From NCBI GenBank assembly GCA_021234155.1, contig JAJEKV010000015.1, positions 4,400,600-4,464,599 of the forward strand: a stretch of 64,000 nt of DNA. The letters run 5' to 3'. The stretch's first letter is position 1; every line of letters begins with the position of its first letter. The stretch comes from Isoetes taiwanensis. Taxonomy: Eukaryota > Streptophyta > Lycopodiopsida > Isoetales > Isoetaceae. The translations under genes and the position numbers were made by a program. Below, piece by piece: positions 11,172 to 21,073 of this stretch. The notes beneath the pieces are model-generated. The model ran no database searches. It worked only from the letters and a program-made list of their open reading frames with translations, and had not been told where the DNA came from.

Positions 11172-12881
11172 TGTGACGTTCGGCCACGACGATAATGCTC
11201 CCGGATCGATATTGTAATCGCCATCGCCACGCTGCACACGCCACCCCGACCGACGGTGTGCGCCAACGCGTGTAGCCAAGTGGGTAGCCCCTAGGGGGCA
11301 ACTTGCTAAGAATGTGCATTAGTATTAATGTGCACATTTTCCAATGTACACATTAATGTGGGCACACATTTCCATGTGGCCACTTGATGCCAAGTGGGCC
11401 ATACCCATAGGTGCAATTAATGTGCACATTTTCCAATGTACACATTCATTAATGTGCACACATTTCCATGTGAGCACATTTGGGTGCACACATTTCCATG
11501 TGGGCACATTTGGCCACCTAGCCCTTAAAGGCAAGTGGGCCCTTCCCACCATCCCACATGCCTAAAGGGGATAATTGGAAACCCTAGCCACCCCTTGTCT
11601 ATTTAAGTAGGAGAACCCTAACTTGCCCATTTTCGCTTCTAGGGTTTTAGAGCTCTGCTTTGGTCAGCCTCAAGAGCCAAAACCTCCCACAACTGGCCCC
11701 AGAGAACTCGCATCATTAGTTTTCCTTGATTCGAAAGCATTTCAAATAGGGATGGTCGAAGTTCAGTCGAGGAGGAACTCAAGGATCGGGTATTTAGGCA
11801 ATTTAGTAGTCTAAACCCCATTTCAGCCATCGAATCGTCCTTTAGCCTCTTAAATTGCCCATAGCAGCCCCTCTAGAACTCTAGATAGCAGATTCTAACT
11901 AAAGAACCTAACTCTATGATATAGATTAGATCTTGTTCTTTAGTTCTTCTCATGATGTATATGGATGATGTATCTCTGTGAACTCCTTGTATTGGGAAGG
12001 GGGTAGAGACCTAAAGCTTGGTAGTAGATGCTCCTAGATTAGCCTCTCTAGCACACTATAGATGCGGCCAGGCACAAGAGAGCCACACCGTTGTGGGTGA
12101 AGGGGCCGGACCGGCTTATAAGGAGGTTCATGTTCTCGACTCTTGAACGACCCTATGGTGTGTTAGTGCTTCCGGGTCACCGTGACTAGGTCTAATGGCT
12201 TGCCACCGCTGCGTGTGGGCAAGGCATGGGCTCGACACTGCGGAGGTGGTGAATATGACCTTCCATTGAGTTCAAGTCAATACGAGCGTTGGCCCTCTAG
12301 TCACCTTGAGTCACATTGTAGATCTCCGGAGGGAGAGATCCCTACCCGCCCCATCGGGAATCGGGAGATGTAACCCGTGATATAGCCCCCTTGGCTATGC
12401 ATCCGGCTGGCTAGTCCCAACACTTTTCAACCTACTCGCAAAGTGTGCAATGGAGGGGCGGATGGAGTGGACAACCCTAAGCCATGTTCATATGCCGGCC
12501 CAAATCCATTGCCATGAATTCTCATGCGCAATGAACTCTGGAGACCCAAGCCGTCGTCATCCCTTTGAGTCCGAGCCTTGGGTAGGATTCCCTATGTGAT
12601 GTCTTTGATCTTTGTCTATGCAGATATGTGGAGGACCATCCTTCGTGATGGTCATATGATGTTGATGTATGTGCTACTTTGACATGTATGTTTACGCTTC
12701 ATGACTAGGTAGGCCCCCGAGGGAGACGGGGGTGCAATGACCCTTCCACTCTTCCCACCGAACCCGCCACGTTGCGGTGTCACGTGGAGGGCCCCTGTAT
12801 TAGCATGGAGCTGGTATGGGGATGAACTCTGTTTGTATATACGGTGAGGGCACCGTGTTGCGCGAGTAGGGGACGCCACGT
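11172..12881 (+). repeat. Right (3') LTR
   Basis: Second copy of the repeat at 1472-3172, starting TGTG after the polypurine tract. It contains the same subrepeats (11319-11515) and TATA-like site (11598-11607). The end is near GGGGACGCCACGT; LINE coding sequence is recognisable from about 12882. Long blocks are identical to the left copy while short patches differ by small indels. Confidence 0.85.
11598..11607 (+). promoter_or_regulatory. Putative LTR TATA box (right)
   Basis: TCTATTTAAG is in the same context as at 1884-1893. From the right LTR it would read outward into the LINE reverse transcriptase. Confidence 0.4.
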
Positions 12882-14895
12882 AAGACGGTGTCAAGCTCCA
12901 TATCTTCGCTACTTCTACCTGATGGCTTTGAAATTTCCCTGATGGCTTTGGAATTTCGATGTTTGCACGATTGAAGCGCTTTTTTTGATCATTTTTCCGC
13001 TTTTTTGTCGATCGGGCCGCCCTTCCAAGAGGACATGCAGAGGCGCTTTTATCTAAGATCCATCCTATTATTTCCCCACAGCAGCGTGTTCAGTTGGAAT
13101 CAACTATTATTGTCGATGATTTGCATTCTGCTATAGACTCTTTAAAGAAGAATAAGTGCCCAGGCTTGGATGGTTTTCCTGCAGAGTTTTTCCAAGCTTA
13201 TTGGAAGTGGCTTGGTGATGACGTCTTCAATGCTTTCTCCGAGTTTTGCCGGTTCAAGAGCTTGGATAAGATCATCAACACTGGTTGCATTTCCCTTGTT
13301 CCTAAGTGCAAAGAGCCTAAAACTATCTCGGATTGGCGCACCTTGCTATCTACGGTGTACAAGATCTTTGCTAAGGCCTTGGGAGAGAAAGTGAGGGATA
13401 TCTCGGCAGAGTCTATCTCCTTCACACAATCAGGATTTTTACCTAAGCGCTATATTCTTGATAATGTGGCCGCAGCTTATGAGGGAATGTATTGGGCGCG
13501 TCTTAAGGGTCAGCACATTGTATATCTCAAATTGGATTTTGCTAAAGCCTATGACAGTATAGATTGGAATTTCTTACAAAAATGCCTTCTGAGATTGGGA
13601 TTTGGAGAGTTGTTTACCATAGATGTTATGAAGCTCCATCTTTCTGCTCGGTCTATTGTGCTTTTTCAGGGAGAACCGTCGGCTGTGTTTCCTGTTGGTA
13701 GAGGAGTTCGACAAGGATGTCCCCTTGCCCCGTTATTGTTCACTATTGTGGCAGAGGTATTGTCTCAGCTATTCTCTTCGGCTACTCAAGATGGTGTAAT
13801 TCAGGGATTGACTATGGAGGATGGTTCTCAAGAAGTGTGTAATCAGTATGCCGATGATACATTTCTCTTTCTAGTGGCTGAGGATGATAATCTTCAAAAT
13901 GCTAAGCTTTTGCTGGACTCTTTCTCCTTGGCATCAGGGGTTCTTGTTGGGTGGCTAAAGTGCTCTGCTTTATGGACTTTGGATGTGGATGTTCCTCCCT
14001 GTGTTTACGAGTATCCATGGAAAGTGCTTCCTCAAGGGAAGCCAACTAAACTCTTGGGCATTCCTGTAGGTATACATATCTCTACTTCAAATGCATGGGA
14101 TGTTATAGTGGAAGGCCCGCGTAAGCATCTTTTTTGGTGGAATACAGCTAAGCTTTCTCTGGCAGGGCGGATAGTAGTTGCTAAGCAGGTTCTCAACAAC
14201 ACTCATGTGTATATGGCATCTGACGTGCTTGCCTCACAAACAAAGTTTCAAGAGGTTGTCGCAATTGTCCGTAACTTCATTTGGGCAGGTATTGAGACAG
14301 GTGTAGTTGTGAAGGTCGCTTGGTCCACATGTATCAAACCAAAATTTGCTGGAGGTCTAGGTATGATTGACTTTAATTTACAGAGTAAAATTATGATATC
14401 TAAGTTCATTTGTCGCTACTTAATGGGTATGGTACATTCGCCTGGAATGAGATTGATTGTGCAAGCACTTGGGCAGTGTGTATTCCTTTTGGGAAACCGG
14501 CACTTAGGACAGTTCTTCCTTGGTGTCTCTTTTATCAACTTCGTCCATATCCGAATGCTTCCCCCTTCTTGAAGGGACTGCTTGATTCTTGGGAGACAAT
14601 TCGTGTGCTATTTAAGATTAATCCAGGTGTGTGTCCACAGGTAGGTTCTCTGTGTTAATGGATTCCTCTGGATAATCACATGCCTCTGTGTGCTACTATA
14701 CATCCATTGACTCAACGGCGTTGGAGGCTTGCTGATATTCTCCCAATTGGTGCTTGGTATGAGGCAGGACACTTGTTGACTTGGGATGCTTTTCAGAATA
14801 AGTTTATGCTATCTCGATGGGACAGAGCTCTGTGGCAAAAGCTGGCTGACATTTTGCCAGACGATCCTTCACAATCAGTTGACGTGCCTATTTGG
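12882..14895 (+). pseudogene. LINE ORF2, reverse transcriptase part (first LINE, 3' portion)
   Basis: This is the downstream half of the LINE interrupted at 1471. It restarts with SSISSLLLPDG at about 12895. After a frameshift it becomes a long open frame, 13094-14572 (492 codons), with homology extending back to about 13020. In that frame RT landmarks are clear: KKNKCPGLDGFPAEFF at residues 18-33, ISDW then LLSTVYKIF around 78-92, DFAKAYD at 148-154, GVRQGCPLAPLLF at 204-216 and the catalytic YADD at 252-255. The catalytic aspartates are intact. The frame shifts near 14480 into 14410-14658, stops at 14656, and resumes from 14680 with HPLTQRRWRLADI, matching the second LINE at about 16850. 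Upstream truncation, frameshifts and the LTR insertion make it non-functional. Confidence 0.9.
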
Positions 14896-17817
14896 ACTAC
14901 TCCCCAAATTGTTAATGCACAACGTCTTGTGCATTCATTATATCAAAAGCTAGTTGATATTGACATTGTTCCCCCTCGGGATGGTTGGCAGCTCCGCAAT
15001 CGTTGTACATGCTTCTTTTTTCGTGCGGCTAAGAGGCGTCACATGACGTCAACCATGTCCTCACTGCTTTTGCCGGATGGTTCGGTGCTAACAAAGCTAA
15101 TTGAACTCAAGCAACATTTACATAACCACTTTCAGACTTTTTTCGCTGAGAAACATCTCCCCTTTGAATAAAAAATGTGAGATGCCATTTTGTCTACGAT
15201 TTCCCCCATCATCTCTGATGAGCGGCGCGTGTCAATAGAGGCGGCTATGACAGCTCATGATTTAGGTTTGGCAGTCTTTGAACTGAAAAGAGGCAAATGC
15301 CCAGGTTTGGACGGTTTGCCAATTGAGTTCTTCCAGGAGTATTGGGAATAGCTGGAGCCAGATGTGTATGATGCTTTATGTGACTTTCGGCGGTCCACTG
15401 TTTTGGATAGAATTCTAAACACAGGAGCCATCTCACTCATCCCCAAGGTCAAGGATCCTCGGACTATTTCAGACTGGCAGTCCACACCTTATTGTCATCT
15501 GTATATAAGATCTTCACCAAGGCTTTTGCAGAGCGGGTGAAGGACATCTTGGCAGAGTCCATCTCAACAACCCAATCAGGCTTTCTTCCAAAACGATGCA
15601 TTCTGAACAATGTTGCTGCTGCTTACGAGGGAATTTATTGGGCACGTAAGCAAAACCTTCTAGTTATACACCTTAAGCTTGATTTTGCAAAGGCTTATGA
15701 CAGTGTTAGCTGGGAATTCATGCGTCGATGTATGCTAAGACTGGGATTTGAGGAACAATTCACATCGGATATTATGAAGTTGCATGTCTCTACTCGGGCG
15801 ACTGTTATATTCCATGATGAGCCGTCAAATGCCTTCTCACTCAGTCGTGGTGTTCGCCAGGGATGCCCTTTAGCATCACTGCTTTTCACAATTGTCCCAG
15901 AGGCTTTGACATAGTTATTTACTGTTGTAACCATAGAGGGACTTCTCCATGGTCTTGCAATGGAGATGGCATACAAGAGGTCTGCAATCAATATGCAGAC
16001 GACACGTTCCTCTTCCTAATCGCTAATGCTGAGAATCTTGCAGCTGCCAAAATGCTCTTAGACACTTTTTCACTGGCTTCTAATGTCCTTGTGGGGTGGC
16101 AGAAGTGTACAGCTTTATGGACATTGGATACTCCAAATCTGGCGTGTGTTCATGATTATCCATGAAAATTACTTGCGTATGGATAGGCCATCAAGTTGTT
16201 GGGGATTCCAGTTGGCATTCATATTACTATGGGAGCTGCATGGGAGGAGATCATTAAGGGTTTGAAGAAGCACTTGTTCTGGTGGTCCACTGCAAAGTTG
16301 TCTCTTGCAGGTCGCATTACAGTGGCCAAGTCAGTCCTTAGTAGTACTCATGTTTATATGGCATCCTTATTGCTAGCCCCACAGATCAAAGTACCTGAGC
16401 TCATTGCAATAGTTCGGAACTTTATATGGGCATGTACTGAGGAAGGCGCGGTGATTAAGGTGGCTTGGTCGAAGTGCATCCTTCCAAAATGGGCAGGTGG
16501 CCTGGGTATTATGGACTTCTTACTGCAGAGCAAAGTTCTTATTTCAAAGTTCATTTGGAAACTCCTGAATGGTGAAGATGACTCTCCTGATTTACGCCTT
16601 CTTTGACAAGCTCTTGGTTACTGTATCCCTCTAGATAAGAAGGTTGTCAAACCAGTCCTACCTTGGGCATTATTTTAGACTCTGCAGCCTTTTCCAAGTG
16701 CTTCTCCATTTTTGCGTGACTTGTTGACAGCATGGGAGGCAGTCAAACATCATTTCTGTCCATGCCGCTCTATCCACCCTATTGGAGATTCCATAGTGGT
16801 GGGCACCACTGCCTCCAAACCCCTCAGTGCCTCCATTGGCAGCATCAGTTCATCCCCTTACACAGAGACGATGGGTTCTTGCAGGTGTTGTCTCTATTCA
16901 AGCATGGTATAAAGCGGGTCGCCTATTGCCTTGGCCTGAATTTCAGGCAAAGTTCCTGCTCTCTCGTTGGGATGTGTCTCTATGGGAGAAGGTCGCAGAA
17001 AATTTGCCCCTTATAGTGCAAGCTGGTATTGCTGAAAGGGTGCCATGAGACTGTCATGAAAATATTTTTGTCAGATCAGTATATCGCCTTCTTTTAGCAC
17101 CATAGCCCCTCCCAGTTGCCAGATCGGTGGCACCTACAGGTTCCACAACCCACTTTGTGTCGTACATGGCGATGGCTTTAGGATAGGTTGCTCCACCCTA
17201 AAGTCTTTGTACTATGGTGGCAGGTTATCCACAGGTGCCTGCGTGTTAATGCCTTTCGACATCGCTATGGTCCTCGCATATCTGCAGTATGCTCGCTCTG
17301 CCTTTCAGATGTTGAGACTCTTGAGCATTGTCTCTTTCATTGTCCAGAGGTTCAACCAGCGTGGTCCTGGCTACAAGGTTTGTTTAACAGTACATTGGAC
17401 TGCCGATGCATCCTCTTGGCGTCCTATCCCAATGCATGGCCTCCAGCTAAACAAAAGGCTCCATCCTGGTCCCGGTTGACTCCTATAGTCGATATGGGAG
17501 CGTCACAGACACCACGTCTTTCAGGGCATTTATTCATCTGCACGTGGTGTGATTACGATGACCCAGAAAAAGATATTGACAGCCTATAAGTGTTTCTCCC
17601 TTGAATCAGAAATGATGAAATGCATCTGTATTCAGTATCTTCGAATTAGTTCTTATCGTTAGTCTCCTATTCTGGAGTAAGTACATTGTGCTCCAGGCTC
17701 GTGCTTCTGTGGCATCTTTTTGTGCTTACACAGTTAGATGAGACATGTAAATTTTGTACTTTTTATCTGATTAATACTTTTTGGCCTTCGTCCTTCGAAA
17801 AAGAATAATAATAATAT
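14896..17817 (+). pseudogene. LINE ORF2, second tandem copy with RT and zf-RVT domain
   Basis: A related plant L1-type LINE in the same orientation. It begins in the linker (LRNRCTCFFFR near 15000) in the same open frame (14680-15171) as the tail of the preceding LINE. RT follows, broken by stops (15169, about 15349, 15912, about 16163) and frameshifts: KRGKCPGLDGLPIEFF near 15290, LDFAKAYDSVSW near 15680, GVRQGCPLASLLF near 15850 and YADD at 15992-16003. The C-terminal zinc-binding domain of plant non-LTR elements is readable from 17188: KVFVLWWQVIHRCLRVNAF, then CSLC with a downstream H and C (CX2C X8 H X4 C). The 3' end is marked by TTTTTATCTGATTAATAC and an AATAATAATAATA tail at about 17806-17818. 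Dead copy. Confidence 0.9.
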
Positions 17818-18422
17818 GGAATTTTTAATAATTGGGCGTTTGGGAATTCAAATAGATGATATTCAAAGTAGATTATTTGCTTGGGAATCATCAATCAGCA
17901 GATTATTATGTCAATTTAGAAAGTTTGCACTGATGCGCAGGCAAATTCAAACAATTTTAAACGTGTTTAGCATAATAGAAGTGTACGCAGAACTTGCAAC
18001 CAAGAATAAGGTATTCTTTTGGTGTTCGATCTCCAGTCTCTGACGTTGATTGTTTATAATATCATGAAGTAACTACCTTACATGCAGATTTATATGCAAG
18101 TACATGCAGATTTACTCCTTAAACAATAACCTTACGGTCAAAAAACCTACCTCCAAAAGTGTACTTGTGCATTGCAGTTGATACAATCACAACAGGCATT
18201 GATATATTATCTCGTATATCCCTCCAGGATACTCTCCAGGATGCCTTTCTTATGCACTCATCAACTTAAACTGCCTCCAATCTTCAATAGCGAATCTCAA
18301 ATCATTCAACTTTCTTGCAAGTCCCATGCAACAGAAACTCACTAGCAACCATTCTCATAATCTCATTACTTGGAGATCGACTATTCTGAACTAGAGTTTT
18401 AAACTGCCATGTATGGTATAGA
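17818..18422. other. Intergenic, nothing recognised
   Basis: AT-rich sequence after the LINE tail. The one open frame (17816-18043, 75 codons) overlaps the LINE tail and has no recognisable domain. Confidence 0.4.
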
Positions 18423-19066
18423 AGAAGATAATTGCATCTCAGTTTTGTACTTCATTTAGCAGATTTATTACATTTATCTAAGTCTAGATTGAATTAGCCA
18501 AACAAATGACATCATACTTTGTTGCTGACCTTCAGGAAGATTGTAAGTATAGGCCCTCTAAAATTCAAATATATGATCCACAACAATCTATCTGGTCTTG
18601 AGAAAATTCTAAGTTGAACAGATGCTTAGAAAGTAAGAGTCCTTAGGCCCTCCAAATTTAGAAAAGTGTGAGAAACATGCAAGAAATGAAATATATCTTT
18701 CAAACAAATTCACAAAATGATTAAGAATGCATGGCGATTAGTTCGGAGATGGAGCTACAGAGCTTTGGGCTTGTGCAAATGCCTCCTTTTCCACAGGGGC
18801 ACCACTGAATTTGCTGCAATATCTGCAGAAGAAAATGAAGAAGAAAGCTTCATCTTCTCAGAACTAGACTCGCTCGATCCAATTCCTAAGTTCTTCATCT
18901 GACCCACCAGCCCATTTGGGCTTTTGGGAGCCCTAGATTTGCTCTTTACTCCTGTGTTTTTTAGGTTTTCCTCCCATCTATGAGTAGTCGCTTGTACCCA
19001 TTTATGCCGATGTCTTGGGAACGCCTCACAGGTACATTCAAGGATCGAATACTCGAGCGGTCTACC
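18423..19066 (+). repeat. Tandem duplication, copy A (period 644 bp)
   Basis: Near-identical to 19067-19710; for example the block at about 18718-18925 matches 19375-19580 base for base. Its right end is part of an LTR (words CAGGTACATTCAAGGATCGA and CGGTCTACC), truncated at TCTACC where copy B begins. It contains a 61-codon frame (18717-18902) with no recognised domain. Confidence 0.88.
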
Positions 19067-19710
19067 AGAAGATAATTGCATCTCAGTTTTGTACTTCATT
19101 TAGCAGATTTATTACATTTATCTAAGTCTAGATTGAATTAGCCAAACAAATGACATCATACTTTGTTGCTGATCTTCAGGAAGATTGTAACTATAGGCCC
19201 TCTAAATTCAAATATATGATCTTCATGATGCCACAACAATCTATCTGGTCTAGAGAAAATTCTAAGTTGAACAGATGCTTAGAAAGTAAGAGTCCTTAGA
19301 CCCTCCAAATTTAGAAAAGTGTGAGAAACATGCAAGAAATGAAATATATCTTTCAAACAAATTCACAAAAGGATTAAGAATGCATGGCGATTAGTTCGGA
19401 GATGGAGCTACAGAGCTTTGGGCTTGTGCAAATGCCTCCTTTTCCACAGGGGCACCACTGAATTTGCTGCAATATCTGCAGAAGAAAATGAAGAAGAAAG
19501 CTTCATCTTCTCAGAACTAGACTCGCTCGATCCAATTCCTAAGTTCTTCATCTGACCCACCAGCCCATTTGGGCTTTTGGGAGCCCTAGGTTTGCTCTTT
19601 ACTCCTGTGTTTTTTAGGTTTTCCTCCCATCTATGAGTAGTCGCTTGTACCCATTTATGCCGGTGTCTTGGGAACGCCCCACAGGTACATTCAAGGATCG
19701 AGGTCTACCA
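19067..19710 (+). repeat. Tandem duplication, copy B
   Basis: Second copy of 18423-19066, with an 11-base insertion near 19221 and a loss of about 13 bases in the LTR-derived end. It runs into the miniature LTR element at its right side, so the duplication probably arose after, or through, that LTR sequence. Confidence 0.88.
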
Positions 19711-19889
19711 TGGGCCCGTTACAGTCTCTCCCATTGTACCATGGGCCCGTTACAGTCTCTCCCACTGAAACTATGCTCGTCCTCGAGCATTCAAGGCTAT
19801 ACCATGTCTATATCATTCCATGTCACAATGATTACCAAGTCTTTGCAAATTACCCATGCATATAGGCACCCATGGAGACTCGAACTCGA

Positions 19890-19906
19890 GACCTACTCTG
19901 ATACCA
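19890..19906 (-). promoter_or_regulatory. Primer-binding site for initiator Met tRNA
   Basis: On the minus strand TGGTATCAGAG directly follows the LTR end and two spacer bases. This is the common plant retrotransposon PBS, complementary to the 3' end of initiator methionine tRNA. Confidence 0.8.
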
Positions 19907-19908
19907 AT

Positions 19909-20065
19909 TGTAATGTTCTTAATCGACATGCCCTTAATCAACTGGGCAAAACCGTCTAGACGTTTATGAGTAGTCGCTTCTACCCATTATGCCGGTGTCT
20001 CGGGAACGCTCCACAGGCACATTCAAGGATCGAATACTTGAGCGGTCTACCATGGGGCCGTTACA
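19909..20065 (-). repeat. 157-bp LTR of TRIM-like element
   Basis: Bounded by TG and CA (plus strand TGTAATGTTC to CCGTTACA). Much of it recurs at about 18980-19066 and 19633-19723 in the tandem duplication. Confidence 0.75.
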
Positions 20066-20300
20066 GCTTCCAAGCAAAAGCAAACGATTCCTACTAGAAT
20101 TATCATCGAGCAAACCATACCTGTTGCTTCGGATTTGAAATACCATATGCTTCATAAATCTTCTCGGATGTGCCGGAGCTTCTGCCTTGGTTTCCAGATT
20201 AGGGCTAACCAAGAAACGGACCTGTTTTTGCACCTTTCTTGGCATGCAGACACGACGTTTTCCTTCTATTAATCCTGGATATGCAATGTCCAAACATCCT

Positions 20301-20702
20301 TTAAAGCTTTCTGGCTATGGCGAAGCACGCAAAGACAATCCAGGGGACTTCAAAAGACCGATGAAAATCCTCCGTCGCCAGAGATAGGCAAGCAAGATGA
20401 AATCGTTTCTTGATTCTGATGTGGTTACTTCGAATCAAGGCTATAGAATCCTTTGACGCCAGGAATAGGACAAAATCCTTTGCGTTCTTAGGGGATGGAT
20501 CACCAAAGGCTGCATGGGGAAAACCTAGAAGCCCCTTTCTCACCCTTCCGGCACCATAGTCTACCTTGCATTCTTCAATCCGATTTCGATTGCCCAAACT
20601 AGGGACTGATTGCTGGCATGCTTCCAACAAATCCTTTGCTTTCATTCTAAAAAGGCTGAAGCCACTGAAGCCACCGGACATCCCAATTGGAATTTTGTTC
20701 AA
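20301..20702 (-). CDS. Unrecognised 133-codon open frame
   Basis: A minus-strand frame starting MNKIPIGMSGGFSGFS and ending FACFAIARKL. Composition is protein-like, with a mix of charged and aromatic residues and a segment DLLEACQQSVPSLGNRNRIE, but I recognise no family. It lies between the TRIM-like element and the F-box gene, on the same strand as the latter. It could be an exon or relic of a gene, or a chance frame. Another minus frame (19964-20293) overlaps the LTR and is not counted. No splice sites were assigned. Confidence 0.25.
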   Translation of the reverse strand: MNKIPIGMSGGFSGFSLFRMKAKDLLEACQQSVPSLGNRNRIEECKVDYGAGRVRKGLLGFPHAAFGDPSPKNAKDFVLFLASKDSIALIRSNHIRIKKRFHLACLSLATEDFHRSFEVPWIVFACFAIARKL

Positions 20703-20895
20703 TTTCCATAGCCATAGATGAAATCGAACGCTTTAATTGCATCCCCTTGAACAAAAGTCTTACCAGGCATGAACAATCTAAAATAAAATTGCTTTAAAAT
20801 CTCAACCCATGTTTGTGCAAACATGCAAAAAAAAAAGAGAGCCTACATACCATTTGGGATCAAAGGTAGGCCAACATATAGTAATACAATAATCA

Positions 20896-21073
20896 TCTAA
20901 ATGTAAAATTGTCGTTTTCATGCATTTGGGATTTTACATATAATGATTTACCAAAACTTATCTAAATATAAAAAGCCTTCTTTTTCCATGCATTTGAGAG
21001 GGAGATTTACCAAATCATCTAAATGTAAAAAGTCTTCTTTTTCCATGCATTTGAGAGGGAGATTTACATATCT
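20896..21073 (-). repeat. Three-copy repeat covering the 3' end of the F-box gene
   Basis: Units start at about 20896, 20961 and 21018 (spacing 65 and 57). They share TCTAAATGTAAAA, a CTTCTTTTTCCATGCATTTGAG-like core and GGGAGATTTAC. The rightmost unit encodes the last 16 codons and stop of the F-box protein. The middle one would encode nearly the same tail, KSPSQMHGKRRLF; the left one is more diverged. Confidence 0.85.

Larger units (their letters stand above)
1472..12881 (+). mobile_element. LTR retrotransposon, about 11.4 kb, inserted in a LINE
   Basis: Two long direct repeats (about 1472-3172 and 11172-12881) bracket about 8 kb. The right copy is preceded by the purine tract AAGGTGGGGAGAA at 11159-11171, immediately followed by TGTG, so the element is read on the plus strand. 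Flanking LINE sequence is collinear once the element is removed. No clean target-site duplication is seen: AAGAT (1467-1471) and AAGAC (12882-12886) are candidates, but joining them does not restore the LINE frame, so the ends may be off by several bases. The interior shows no protease, RT, RNase H or integrase motif I can recognise. That suggests a large non-autonomous derivative or a heavily decayed copy. Superfamily is not established; a Ty3-like element is a guess from the PPT and LTR length. Confidence 0.82.
19633..20065 (-). mobile_element. TRIM-like miniature LTR element
   Basis: Read on the minus strand: an LTR (20065 to 19909, 157 bp) starting TGTAACGGCC and ending ACATTACA; then AT; a primer-binding site TGGTATCAGAGTAGG (19892-19906); only about 150 bases of interior, which includes a Ty3/Copia-style end (CTCGAGGACGAGCATAG, then AGTGGGAGAGAC as PPT); then a second LTR start TGTAACGGGCCCATGG at 19754. 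The second LTR matches only for about 120 bases before running into the duplicated sequence, so it is incomplete. The 28-31 bp at the PPT/LTR junction are themselves duplicated (19709-19767). No coding capacity. Size and layout fit TRIMs or a deeply internally deleted LTR element. Confidence 0.78.
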
